64,000 bases of DNA from Methanoculleus sp. (GTDB lineage: Archaea; Halobacteriota; Methanomicrobia; Methanomicrobiales; Methanoculleaceae), in the NCBI RefSeq assembly GCF_020696975.1, contig NZ_JAJGBK010000029.1, positions 1-64,000 of the forward strand. Direction: 5' to 3'. The translations under genes were made by a program, and so were the position numbers. Below, piece after piece: positions 52,608 to 61,435 of this stretch. Under the pieces are notes generated by a model. The model was not told the origin of the DNA, searched no databases, and saw only the letters and a list, made by a program, of their open reading frames with translations. Position 1 is the first letter of the stretch, and each line of letters begins with the position of its first letter.

Positions 52608-54890
52608 TTAGTCCCGACGAAGGACCAGGAAGGCAACCGCACCAAGGCCGGCAAGAGCAACAAGTGCTCCGAATCCGGGGGACTGGGTGGGGGTTGGCTC
52701 AGTGGTCGTGGTTCCGGTCGGGGTGGTCTCAGTGCCCGTCGGCGTCGTGGTCACGGTGGCCGTGGGCGTCGGCGCGGGGCCCTCAACTACGTTGAAGGAA
52801 CCGGTCGTGGACGTGTCGGCCTGGATGGACTCAACGGAAACGATGTACTGGTCGGGCCTGAAGCTGGTTGCGTCGACCTCGAAGGACCAGGTGTTCGCGG
52901 TCTCGCCCTGCTGGACGGTCACGCTGCCGGCGTCGCTGGAGAATCCGTTAGTCTCACCGGTCGTGCCAGGCTGGAACGCAGCGGAGGTCACCTCAACGAT
53001 CAGTTCTTCACCGGCGGCGATGTTCGTGGTGCCGGTGATCGTGAACGTGCTTCCTGCGGACTGGTCACCGATCGGGTCGATCCGGATCCAGGCGTTGTCG
53101 AGGAAGAAGGTGAGCTTCGTGTAGGCGTCGTTAACGTACGGAGACTCAAGAGCGTCGATCAGAGCGTTTGCTGCTTCGGATGCCTGGAGGTTCGTAAGCC
53201 GCGCTACGAACACATTATTAACACCAGTCTCGTTAGCCCTGAAAATGCTGTTGATGTTAGTCCCGGTACCCTGTTCAACTTCGAAAGCCGAACCCATCGG
53301 GTGCTGGACGACGACGAAGTACTGACCAGCTGTGAGGTCCTGGGTGATACTACCATCAAGTTCGAACTCGAAGCTGCCATCGGACTCAACATGCTCGTTC
53401 CGCACCTCTAAGTTCCCGGTGTTGGGGTCACCATAGAAGTTCTTGCCGAAGATCCAGATGTTCACTCCGGCTGTCGGGTTGCCCTGTGCAGTTCCGGTGA
53501 TCGTCACATCTTCACCCTTCGCAACGGTTGCGCTGCCCAGGGTCGCGGTGATGAATCCGGGCCGGAGCTGGACGGTGGCCGTGGCGTACTTGGCACCAGA
53601 GAGATCTCCTCTCGTCCGGTCGTCAGAGACGGCGTAGACGGTGTAACCGCCGGAAGTAAGAGCTCTTCTAATGTCGGCAGTATTCCACCGGTAGGACCAG
53701 GTGTCGTCAGCCTCGACATCCACATGGGTAGCCCCAACATCCCTTACCGAGTCCATATCCCCGGTAAGTCTGACACCGTCGTTTCCGAGGTTCGGGCCGG
53801 TCACAAAGAGGTAGACATCATTGCTGTCGGTGTTGGTTCCAGAGAGAACAATCTCTTCACCGACGTAGTAGGTACCGGTGCCGGACGTAGTGATGGTCAT
53901 TGCGCCCTGCTCAACCTTCACCCGAACTTCGTCATACTTGGTTTCGTCTTCCGAATCGGTGACACGGAGGGTGTAAGTTGCATCCCTTGTGCTCTGGTTG
54001 GTGATGAGCTCAACAGGCCGGGTACCGGCGGCAGTGGTCTCAACAGACACATTGGCGGCCGAGTTATTGATCACGCCAACCTGGTCCTCGCGGAACACAG
54101 GGGCGTTGTCGCCGGGGTTCCGGATTGTCAGGTAGTAGGTATGTTTGGACTCACCGGTGACGGTCACGGTGAAACTGTTACCGCGAACAACCGTGTCTTT
54201 GTTGGATTCGAGGGTAATCGACCCAGAACCAACCTCAAAGGTCACAGTGTTGGTGTCGAAGCCTGTACCAGTGAAATCGACGTCCTGGAGCACTCCCCTG
54301 GCAGTGTAGGTGCCGGTCGTGACATTAGTCAGATCGAGCATATCAGTGTGCCTATCGGTGACGAGCACGCCACTGAGATTCGCGTCCCCGAACTGCGTCA
54401 CTACGCCACCACCGGGGGTGGTAATCTCAATGTCCATTACAGCGTCGTTCCCAAGCCCCTCAAGGTTGTTGATGAGCCGGAAGCTGATAGGCTGCCCGCG
54501 GGTAACGGACTTGCCGTCCACTGAAGTGGTCCCCTGGTCCAGCACGACGTCGAGGCGCGACGAGGGGATATCAATGAGAACAGAGGTTCCGATTGCCTGG
54601 CCGGTCTCGTTGTAAGCATACCAGCGTCCGGTCGTGCTTCCAACACTAGCTGCAAGCAGATCGAAACTGCTAGGGCTGCCTACCCGGATGGTCTTCTGGT
54701 TCGATTCACCATAGGCAAATTCCAGAGTCCCGGTCGTAGCAGAGCCAAATACGCCTGTTAGGTTAAGGTTGTCTTCACCTACATAGATGGTGTTGCCATC
54801 TGCAACATCCCGCGCTGCCGCAGCCGGTGCAACGACCAGCGCGGCCACGAGGATCATGGCGACGACCATCAGTTTTGTCATACTCTTCAT
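52608..54890 (-). CDS. S-layer-like surface protein, PGF-CTERM
   Basis: This 760-residue protein has the signal peptide MKSMTKLMVVAMILVAALVV (cleavage after about AAA). The mature N-terminus VADGNTIYVGEDNLNLTGVF is typical of Methanomicrobiales S-layer-related proteins (DUF3821-like). Repeated beta domains with Asn sequons follow, then a Thr/Pro-rich linker and the PGF-CTERM anchor (SPGFGALVALAGLGAVAFLV then basic RRD). ATG 54890 is chosen because GGAGGT lies five bases upstream; an earlier in-frame start at 54914 has no site. Strong promoter, leader and terminators suit a highly expressed envelope protein. Confidence 0.85.
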   Translation of the reverse strand: MKSMTKLMVVAMILVAALVVAPAAAARDVADGNTIYVGEDNLNLTGVFGSATTGTLEFAYGESNQKTIRVGSPSSFDLLAASVGSTTGRWYAYNETGQAIGTSVLIDIPSSRLDVVLDQGTTSVDGKSVTRGQPISFRLINNLEGLGNDAVMDIEITTPGGGVVTQFGDANLSGVLVTDRHTDMLDLTNVTTGTYTARGVLQDVDFTGTGFDTNTVTFEVGSGSITLESNKDTVVRGNSFTVTVTGESKHTYYLTIRNPGDNAPVFREDQVGVINNSAANVSVETTAAGTRPVELITNQSTRDATYTLRVTDSEDETKYDEVRVKVEQGAMTITTSGTGTYYVGEEIVLSGTNTDSNDVYLFVTGPNLGNDGVRLTGDMDSVRDVGATHVDVEADDTWSYRWNTADIRRALTSGGYTVYAVSDDRTRGDLSGAKYATATVQLRPGFITATLGSATVAKGEDVTITGTAQGNPTAGVNIWIFGKNFYGDPNTGNLEVRNEHVESDGSFEFELDGSITQDLTAGQYFVVVQHPMGSAFEVEQGTGTNINSIFRANETGVNNVFVARLTNLQASEAANALIDALESPYVNDAYTKLTFFLDNAWIRIDPIGDQSAGSTFTITGTTNIAAGEELIVEVTSAAFQPGTTGETNGFSSDAGSVTVQQGETANTWSFEVDATSFRPDQYIVSVESIQADTSTTGSFNVVEGPAPTPTATVTTTPTGTETTPTGTTTTEPTPTQSPGFGALVALAGLGAVAFLVLRRD

Positions 54891-54994
54891 ACTATACCTC
54901 CATTGTGATGACATGAGGGAATGTGAACGCGAGGTACTCGACAGACGTCGAATACGGGTTCACCACGCTCTATACTCCGAATCACGGAATATGT

Positions 54995-55024
54995 CACAAT
55001 ATTTGTGGAACACTTAATATATCC
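54995..55024 (-). promoter_or_regulatory. TATA box and palindrome of the S-layer-like gene
   Basis: The minus-strand TATA box GGATATATTAAG (55014-55024 region) is followed about 20 bases on by CACAA-TAT-TTGTG (54995-55007), a perfect inverted repeat at the predicted start site. The leader to the ATG is about 105 bases. The remaining interval to 55386 is GC-rich and contains the thymidylate synthase promoter. Confidence 0.5.
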
Positions 55025-55327
55025 TTTGTGGTCGACCGGGGATCTGGCGTCTCCAAAAGGCACCACAATGCTGGAAAACGCCCTGAATACGCCAGGATTC
55101 CGCTTCATTCCCGGATCATCGGGGTTCATAGTTATACGAGGATAAAAACCTTACTCCGCGGAAAATAAAGAGCGCCCGGCCCCGTCGAGGCCCCATCCGC
55201 CTCCGTTGGCGCGTATTGCACCCGTGCACCCGCACCCGTGCGGCACCATACCGGGAGGGAGCGCCGGGTTGCCTGTCCCACCCGGACCCCGGGGCGGCAG
55301 CCCCCCGCGACCACCCGCCGGAGCATG

Positions 55328-55333
55328 TATATA
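55328..55333 (+). promoter_or_regulatory. TATA box of the thymidylate synthase gene
   Basis: TATATA in the context CATGTATATAGGG lies 59 bases before the ATG, predicting a leader of about 30 bases. No clear ribosome-binding site precedes the ATG. Confidence 0.5.
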
Positions 55334-55386
55334 GGGGACCGCTCCCAGTGGGGAGACTTTTCTCCCCGGCCGGCAAACTACTCTCT

Positions 55387-56160
55387 ATGCGGATCATTCG
55401 GGCCCCCACGCTCGCACGGGCACACGAACTGGCGGTCAGGACCGTCCTCGAGAAGGGATGGGTGCTGGAGACGGAGAACGACGAAGCAACGATCGAGTGC
55501 GAGGAGCTTGCGCTCGAGGTGGAGTCGCCGGAGACCGAGCCGATGGCAAGCCCCGCCTCCCGGTTCCAGAAGCGGTTCCTGGACGTTTACGCAGGAAACC
55601 TCCTGCATGGCTCCGATGCAAAGTTCGAGTACGACTACCACCGGCGGCTCTTCGACTGGGGCGAGATGCTCCGGGTCGCGCCGGAGGGGCGACCGGGTCA
55701 CTCCGTCCAGGAGGGACGCACGACGGAGGGCGAGGACGTCCACGTCGACCAGATCGCATACATCGCCCGGAAGCTCGCCTCCGCCGCAAACTCCCGGCGG
55801 GCGGTCGCGGTCACCTGGAACCCGGTTGTTGATGAGAACCTCGACGATTGCCCCTGCCTGCAGCTCGTCCAGTGCCTGCTGCGGGACGGGAAACTCCAGA
55901 TGAAGGTCGTCTTCCGGAGCAACGACATCCTGTCTGCCGCCGGCTCAAACATGTACGCGCTCGTGCGCCTCCAGAAGATGATCGCGGATGAACTCGGTGT
56001 CCCCTGCGGGCGCTACACCCACATCGCGCTCGTCCCCCACGTATATTACCGGCGGGATCTCAACGATATCGAACCCTTCTGCAGATCCGGGACTGAAATC
56101 CGGCCCGTTGCCGAGGTTTGCAGGGTGTGTGGAAAGTGCCCGCGCTCGTCTGAAGTATGA
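55387..56160 (+). CDS. thyA: Thymidylate synthase, methanogen type
   Basis: This 257-residue protein matches the archaeal ThyA-like family. The nucleophile region is NLDDCPCLQLVQCLLRDGKL, the phosphate-binding segment MKVVFRSNDILSAAGSNMYA, and the end HIALVPHVYYRRDLNDIE. It methylates dUMP to dTMP; in methanogens the C1 carrier is probably a methanopterin. The frame is open further upstream but ATG 55387 (MRIIRAPTLARAHELAV) is the family start. The C-terminal Cys-rich tail (CRVCGKC) is unusual and may bind metal. Confidence 0.9.
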   Translation: MRIIRAPTLARAHELAVRTVLEKGWVLETENDEATIECEELALEVESPETEPMASPASRFQKRFLDVYAGNLLHGSDAKFEYDYHRRLFDWGEMLRVAPEGRPGHSVQEGRTTEGEDVHVDQIAYIARKLASAANSRRAVAVTWNPVVDENLDDCPCLQLVQCLLRDGKLQMKVVFRSNDILSAAGSNMYALVRLQKMIADELGVPCGRYTHIALVPHVYYRRDLNDIEPFCRSGTEIRPVAEVCRVCGKCPRSSEV

Positions 56161-56218
56161 CCATAATCCGTCAGGTTAATTAGGAACTACAAACAACATT
56201 TTAGAGCGCAATCGTAAT

Positions 56219-56291
56219 AGCCCGGTAGTGTAGCGGTCAATCATGTGAGACTCTGGATCTCGCGACAGCAGTTCGAATCTGCTCCGGGCTA
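56219..56291 (+). tRNA. tRNA-Gln (anticodon CTG)
   Basis: The acceptor stem AGCCCGG pairs with CCGGGCT, with discriminator A. The anticodon stem-loop TGAGA-CTCTGGA-TCTCG gives anticodon CTG. The T arm is AGCAG-TTCGAAT-CTGCT. The A-U first pair is usual for tRNA-Gln. CCA is not encoded. Confidence 0.9.
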
Positions 56292-56338
56292 CTCGAATCT
56301 TCTTCTCCGATATTGCAACTCACACCGGAAGGCAGGTT

Positions 56339-57151
56339 ATGGCTGATTACAACCTCGGCGGCACCGTGCGGCTCAATGATCCCGAAACCCTCGCCCTGCT
56401 CGCCGCGCTCCATGACGAGGGTGCGATCCACCACATCCAGGTCCAGGCCGTCCCGCTGCCCCGGCGCGTCTTCCAAGATCACCTTGAGAGGGCCGTCGCC
56501 GCCGGCATCCCGGCCGTCATCCACGCGCCCCACCACGGCCACGGCGTCAACCCCTGTGCCCCGGCTGCCTACGACGACCGGCCAATCAAGGAGATCGAGG
56601 CATACATCGAGGAGGCGATGAGCCAGACGCTTGAGGTCGCCGACATCCTCGACGCGGAGACGATCGTCCTCCACGCCGGGCGTTATGAACCGGGCGGGCG
56701 TGCAACCGCGACGGAGACCTTCGCCGGGTTCCTCGACCGCCACTCTGATCCCCGGTTCGCGCTTGAGAATCTCCCCGCGGTCTACGCCGGCTACCCCCTC
56801 CTCGGGAACACCGCCGATGAACTCACAGCCCTTGCGGGCAAAAAGATCACCCGGTTCTGCCTTGACTTCCCCCACCTCGCCTGCACCGCGAACTACCGCG
56901 CCCTCTCCTTCCCGGAGGAACTCAAGCGGTTCGAGACCCTCGACGTGAGCCTCCACCACCTCTCAAACATTCGACGCGGCTCGATCACCGACGAGCACCT
57001 CGAACTCGACCACCCCGAGGGCGGGCTCGATCTCGCTGCCGTCATCTCCCGGCTCCGGCGGCACCCCGGCATCCCGACGACGCTCGAGTACAAGGAGGAC
57101 TCACCGGCGGTCTACGCCCGGCAGGTGCGGGTCTTTGCCGGGCTCTGGTGA
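56339..57151 (+). CDS. TIM-barrel protein of the sugar-phosphate isomerase/AP endonuclease 2 family
   Basis: This 270-residue protein has beta-strand ends with the metal-binding pattern of the endonuclease IV/xylose isomerase-like barrel: AVIHAPHHGHGVNP, ETIVLHAGRYEPGG, RFALENLPAVYAGYPLLG, RFCLDFPHLACTAN, VSLHHLSNIRRG and TTLEYKE. His, Glu and Asp ligands for a di- or tri-metal site are therefore present. It is shorter than endonuclease IV. The substrate cannot be read from the sequence. It starts 48 bases after the tRNA, with AAGGCAGG in front. Confidence 0.8.
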   Translation: MADYNLGGTVRLNDPETLALLAALHDEGAIHHIQVQAVPLPRRVFQDHLERAVAAGIPAVIHAPHHGHGVNPCAPAAYDDRPIKEIEAYIEEAMSQTLEVADILDAETIVLHAGRYEPGGRATATETFAGFLDRHSDPRFALENLPAVYAGYPLLGNTADELTALAGKKITRFCLDFPHLACTANYRALSFPEELKRFETLDVSLHHLSNIRRGSITDEHLELDHPEGGLDLAAVISRLRRHPGIPTTLEYKEDSPAVYARQVRVFAGLW

Positions 57152-57195
57152 TCCCCCGCCCCGGGAAATAGGAACCTCGCGGCGCTCTACCCTCC

Positions 57196-57948
57196 TCACG
57201 CCAGAAGCGCTGCGATGATCCCGGAGAGGAAGATCCCATCAAACGTCCCCGCCCCCCCGATGCTCGCCATCGGCGCCCCGAGGCCCGCGATATGGTGGAG
57301 GTTCAAGAGATCCGCCCCGATCAGGGTCCCGAGCGTCCCGCTCACGTAGGCGATGATCACCGATGAGCCCGGAACGCCGCCTGCAAAGAGCGAGAGGATG
57401 AGCGCCGCAAAGAGCGCCGCAAGCGGCGGGATGAAGAACGGTGTCGCGATCCCGAGCCCCGGGACAGGACGGGCGACGAGTTTTGTTACGACCGTCACGA
57501 CTGCGATCCCGATGAGGGCGAGCCCGAAGAGCAGGTAGCCGCCAATCACGACCGAGTCGTAGAGCAGATAGAGCGATATCAAGACAGGGATTATGGCGCC
57601 GCCGACGTTGACCGCGAGGACTGTCCGTGACACAGGCTGCGGGATGCGGTAAAGCCGCCCGTACATGGCGACGTAGCGGTCGTAGGCAGGCGACGCCGGC
57701 CGGCTTGTGAGCGTCCGGACGGGAATATTGATGAAACTCCCGATAAGCGTCAGGAGGAGGAGGAGGAGCGCCTGCCACCAGGAGAACCCGAGCCTCGCAA
57801 ACGTCGCCCCGATTGCCGAGAGAAAGAGGATCGGAAAGACGATGACGACAAGCCCGATGAGGATGAGCAGCCCGAAGAAGAGGAGGAGCATCAGGGGGGA
57901 GAACGGGTTGAAGACGACTCGGTCCATGCCGGAGGGTGTCCTCCCCAT
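57196..57948 (-). CDS. DUF1614 family membrane protein
   Basis: This 250-residue integral membrane protein has about seven helices. Conserved family segments are GSFINIPVRTLTS, VNVGGAIIPVLISLYLL, and GSSVIIAYVSGTLGTLIGAD then MASIGGAGTFDGIFLSGIIA. The function is unknown for the family. It follows the FlpA gene on the other side by 12 bases, same strand, opposite in origin to the TIM-barrel gene with which it converges. Confidence 0.83.
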   Translation of the reverse strand: MGRTPSGMDRVVFNPFSPLMLLLFFGLLILIGLVVIVFPILFLSAIGATFARLGFSWWQALLLLLLTLIGSFINIPVRTLTSRPASPAYDRYVAMYGRLYRIPQPVSRTVLAVNVGGAIIPVLISLYLLYDSVVIGGYLLFGLALIGIAVVTVVTKLVARPVPGLGIATPFFIPPLAALFAALILSLFAGGVPGSSVIIAYVSGTLGTLIGADLLNLHHIAGLGAPMASIGGAGTFDGIFLSGIIAALLA

Positions 57949-57960
57949 CTATATTATATG

Positions 57961-58563
57961 CTACCTCGAACGCGAGCAGACGATCGCGGCATGGTCCTGG
58001 TGATAGGGCTCGAGCCACCGAACGTCCACGACATCAAGGCGCCGCTCAAGCCCCTCCCGGGCCTCCGCGAGGACCTCGGCCGGGTCCCGCCGGACATCCA
58101 CGCTCCGGGTCTTGAGCATCAGGACAAGGTGCCCTCCGGGTTTGAGGAAGACGAGGTTACGCTCCGCGATCTCGACCTGGTTCGGCTGCGCCACGTCCTG
58201 GTAGACCAGGTCCACCGCCTCCATGAACGGCGCATACTCCTCCGGCCTTCCCGCGTCGGCCATGATCGGGACGATGTTCTTCCTCCGGCGGGCCACCTCA
58301 AGGAGGTCCTGCATCGGCCGGGGCGCAAACTCCACCGCGTAGACGGTCTCAACGTAGTCGGCGACGTGCGAGACCGTGGTCCCATTCGCCGCACCGAGGT
58401 AGAGCACCCGCATCTCCGGCGTGAGTTCCACCCCGCCGCCGAGGGTGTAGAGTGCCGCAAACTTGCTCCGGTAGGGGTCCCAGACCCGGTAGCCATCGAG
58501 CGTCCGCTCCCCGTAGACCCCGCCCTCGCCGGCCGAGACCAGCACGTTCCCGAGCCAGATCAT
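57961..58563 (-). CDS. flpA: Fibrillarin-like RNA 2'-O-methyltransferase
   Basis: This 200-residue catalytic subunit of the box C/D ribonucleoprotein has YRVWDPYRSKFAALYTLGG, the AdoMet motif VLYLGAANGTTVSHVADYV, VYAVEFAPRPMQDLL, DLVYQDVAQPNQVEI and HLVLMLKTRSVDV. It uses guide RNAs to methylate rRNA and tRNA. The start overlaps the end of the Nop5 gene by four bases, the conserved archaeal pair. Confidence 0.95.
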   Translation of the reverse strand: MIWLGNVLVSAGEGGVYGERTLDGYRVWDPYRSKFAALYTLGGGVELTPEMRVLYLGAANGTTVSHVADYVETVYAVEFAPRPMQDLLEVARRRKNIVPIMADAGRPEEYAPFMEAVDLVYQDVAQPNQVEIAERNLVFLKPGGHLVLMLKTRSVDVRRDPAEVLAEAREGLERRLDVVDVRWLEPYHQDHAAIVCSRSR

Positions 58564-59420
58564 GCCGTAACCCCCGCCTCGTCGATCCGAGCCTGGGCGT
58601 CGTTCAGGAACTCCGGCACCGCCTCTCCCCGGTAATAGTCGAGCCGGGCGGCGATGGCGAGCTTCGCCGCGAGCACCCGGGCCACCCTTCCGCGGACCTC
58701 TTTTGGTGCGTTATGGACCCGTCGGTGCTGGAAGATGATCCCGTGTTTCGGCGGCGGCGACCCGCCCCGGAGGTGCGAGAAGAGCGCCCGCTCCGAGCCG
58801 AGGACCTGGATGGTGCTCCCCGGCATCCTCGCAAGCGTGGCAAGCCCCCCCGCCCGGGAGAGGAGCCGGGCCGCGACCAGCCCGCCGATGAGGGCGCTCG
58901 TGTTCGGCATCACCTCGTCGGCCCGGGCCGAGACCTCCCGCATCAGGCGGCTCCGTGTCCCGGCGAGCCGCTCGATCTCGCCGGCGACGTCAGAAAGACC
59001 CCCCCGAGCCCCTTTGCGGACGATCCCGAGCATCTTCTTTGCCGGGAGCGAGCGGTACTTCCGGGAGAACGAAGGGTTCGTGACCTGGTACCACTCCGCG
59101 GCACGTTCCTGGAGGAGGTTGATGACGTTATCGAGCTCGTCGAGCATCCGGACCATCTGGAGGAGCTCGACGTCCCGGGCCTGGTATGATTGGGCAATCT
59201 TTTGCCGGGCAAGGGCGGTAGAGACCGCACGGAGCAGGTCGACGTACTCCTCGCGGGTCCGGGCGACCCCGCAGTCCCGGGCAACCTCCCAGTCAATGGG
59301 AACGTATGACTCCATACCGGTGCGGAGCACGGCAGCCCGTTCTGCGAGCGCAGCCGGATCGGTGCCGGCAGCCCGGCACCCACTCTCGTCGACGTCTCCG
59401 AACCAGTAACGCTGTAGCAT
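58560..59420 (-). CDS. nop5: Nop5 (Nop56/58-like) box C/D RNP core protein
   Basis: This 286-residue scaffold binds fibrillarin with its N-terminal part and L7Ae plus guide RNA with the Nop domain. Visible signatures are DNVINLLQERAAEWYQV, MPNTSALIGGLVAARLLSRA, STIQVLGSERALFSHLRGG and PKHGIIFQHRRVHN. It is about 100 residues shorter than many archaeal homologues, mainly in the N-terminal domain and the missing Lys/Glu-rich tail. A TATA-like CTTATATC lies 23-30 bases upstream. Confidence 0.93.
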   Translation of the reverse strand: MLQRYWFGDVDESGCRAAGTDPAALAERAAVLRTGMESYVPIDWEVARDCGVARTREEYVDLLRAVSTALARQKIAQSYQARDVELLQMVRMLDELDNVINLLQERAAEWYQVTNPSFSRKYRSLPAKKMLGIVRKGARGGLSDVAGEIERLAGTRSRLMREVSARADEVMPNTSALIGGLVAARLLSRAGGLATLARMPGSTIQVLGSERALFSHLRGGSPPPKHGIIFQHRRVHNAPKEVRGRVARVLAAKLAIAARLDYYRGEAVPEFLNDAQARIDEAGVTA

Positions 59421-59453
59421 GGTACGGTATTGGGGGTCAGTTGATATAAGACG

Positions 59454-60728
59454 TCAGGCCAGGCCGAATGAGTAGGCCATCACCGGGACCATGATCGCCC
59501 CCATGCAGTAGACCCTGCGGATGTTCACCAGGGCCGGGACGTAACCGACGGCTGTTGCGAGCAGGAGGACGAGCACCCCGAACGGGCCGCAGAGGAAGAG
59601 GGAGAGGAGTGCGACGAAGGCGATGACGGTCTGGTTTAACCGCGTGACGTTCACGCCGGAGAACCACGCGGCCATCGAGGAGAGGCGGACCGTCAGGAGG
59701 TAGGCGCCAACCGCGGCTATCACGCCCGCGAGGAGGATGGCCGTCGCCGGCGGAATCTCCTCAAGCGCCCCAATCGCCGCCATCACCCCGCTCCGCGTCC
59801 GGGATATGGCGTAGAACGCCGCAAGCCCGAGGAAGGCGTTCACGGTGTTCGCGGCGCTGGTCGCAAGGATGTACTCCCGGGGGTTGGAGTCGTAGCCGAC
59901 GACGGACGTCAGGAGCGCGTTTGCCGTAGCGCTCGAGAGTCCCGGGAGCCAGCCGACGAGAGCACCGGCAGCCGAGCCGAGGAGGGAGCCCCGGGGAAGA
60001 GCGCCCGCGGGGAGGTCGATCCCCGAGAAGTGCTGTTCCGGCATCGCACCGTGCGACGCCTTGAGGAGGACCGCGATCCCGAAGAGGCCGGAGAGGAGCG
60101 GCATCAGCACCCCGGACTCCCCGCCCGTCGGCCAGGCGAGGAAGGAGTAGCCGAGAGAGAAGAGACCGAGAATCCCGGATACCGCAAAGACCGCGAGCGC
60201 CCACCCCGGCGACTCCGAGACGACAATGAGGTAGCCGGCGACGGCGAGGATGACAAGACCGATCCCCCAGTCGATCGCCGGCTGGAGCGCGGGGAGGAAG
60301 AGGATGAAAGCGAGCGCGAGCGGGAGGGAGAGGACGACGCCGAGAGCGCTCCCGAGGGCCGATATCCGGACGGCCTCCTCACCCCGCCCGTCAAGGCAGA
60401 GGGCGTGCGCGGGGAGGACCGCAAGCGAGGTGTCGGCGTCGGGGATGCCGAGGAAGGTGCCCGGGACGTTATCGAGGAACGTATGCGTAACGAGGGTGGA
60501 GAACATGGCCGAGGCGATGAAGACCGGGTCGAACCAGGCGAGCAGCAGCGCCTGGAGCGAGAGGAGAAGACCCGCCACGGTGTTTGCATGGATCCCGGGG
60601 ACAAGACCGCTCACGGCTCCGCAGCCGATCCCGACCGCGGTCCCGAGCACGATACTCACGAGCACGTTTACTAACGGTCGGAGCGGCCGGGGATAAACCA
60701 ACCGAATTGCGTCCCCCGATACAGTCAT
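59454..60728 (-). CDS. Archaeal TctA-like (DUF112) membrane protein
   Basis: This 424-residue protein has about 11-12 helices and two-fold internal symmetry with the family loops GAVSGLVPGIHANTVAGLLL, then DNVPGTFLGIPDADTSLAVL, and GALVGWLPGLSSATANALL. TctA proteins are the large subunit of tripartite tricarboxylate carriers, but archaeal members lack the partners, and none is here. The substrate is unknown. It is divergent from hemD. Confidence 0.8.
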   Translation of the reverse strand: MTVSGDAIRLVYPRPLRPLVNVLVSIVLGTAVGIGCGAVSGLVPGIHANTVAGLLLSLQALLLAWFDPVFIASAMFSTLVTHTFLDNVPGTFLGIPDADTSLAVLPAHALCLDGRGEEAVRISALGSALGVVLSLPLALAFILFLPALQPAIDWGIGLVILAVAGYLIVVSESPGWALAVFAVSGILGLFSLGYSFLAWPTGGESGVLMPLLSGLFGIAVLLKASHGAMPEQHFSGIDLPAGALPRGSLLGSAAGALVGWLPGLSSATANALLTSVVGYDSNPREYILATSAANTVNAFLGLAAFYAISRTRSGVMAAIGALEEIPPATAILLAGVIAAVGAYLLTVRLSSMAAWFSGVNVTRLNQTVIAFVALLSLFLCGPFGVLVLLLATAVGYVPALVNIRRVYCMGAIMVPVMAYSFGLA

Positions 60729-60754
60729 ATTCCACCGGGGCGAAGGTAGTAGCG

Positions 60755-61435
60755 ATGAAGATCGCCATCACCCGGCTCGAAGATAAGGCAGCGGGCGACC
60801 GCGCCCTCTGCGCCACGTACGGCCACGACTGCTACACGGTCTCGCCGCTCCGGGCAGAACTGCGGATGGAGAGGGTCGATACGTTCGTCGAGGCCGTCCA
60901 CCAGGGCGAGTTCGACTGCCTCTTCTTCTCAAGCGCGCTCCCGGCGGCAATCGTCGGACCGAGGCTTGAGCGGTGGCCCCGGGTGATCGCCATCGGGCCA
61001 AAGACCGCCGAGGTCCTCAGGGAATCCGGGATCGAGGCGGAGGTCCTCCCCTCGTTCTACTCCCGGGACTTCGTCCCCTACCTCGGTGACTGGCTCCGGG
61101 GCCGGACGGTCGGGATCCCGCGGGCCGATGTCCCGAATCCGGGCCTCCTTGAGGCGATCGCCGCAACGGGAGGGACTGTCCGGGAGGAACGGGTCTATGC
61201 CCTCATGCCCACCGGGACCGAGCTCGCGCTTGACGCCGCCGACGCAATCCTCTTCACGAGCGCCATGTCCTACCGCGAGGCCCGGTGGCAGCCCCGCGGC
61301 GACCTCCTCCTCATCGCGATCGGCGATATCACCGCCGATGCCATGCGGGCCGGCGGGCACCCCCCGACGGTCGTCGGGGACGGATCGCTCGCAGGAACCC
61401 TTGATGCGCTGAACCGCTACCAGGAGAGCCGGTGA
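60755..61435 (+). CDS. hemD: Uroporphyrinogen-III synthase
   Basis: This 226-residue two-domain HemD cyclises hydroxymethylbilane with inversion of ring D. It feeds the corrinoid of Mtr and coenzyme F430 in methanogens. Segments: KIAITRLEDKAAGDRALCA, FDCLFFSSALPAA, VIAIGPKTAEVLRESGIEAE, and ADAILFTSAMSYREA near the end, with IAIGDITADAMRAGG. Sequence conservation in this family is low, but length and pattern fit well. Its stop overlaps the GTG of cbf5. Confidence 0.87.
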   Translation: MKIAITRLEDKAAGDRALCATYGHDCYTVSPLRAELRMERVDTFVEAVHQGEFDCLFFSSALPAAIVGPRLERWPRVIAIGPKTAEVLRESGIEAEVLPSFYSRDFVPYLGDWLRGRTVGIPRADVPNPGLLEAIAATGGTVREERVYALMPTGTELALDAADAILFTSAMSYREARWQPRGDLLLIAIGDITADAMRAGGHPPTVVGDGSLAGTLDALNRYQESR

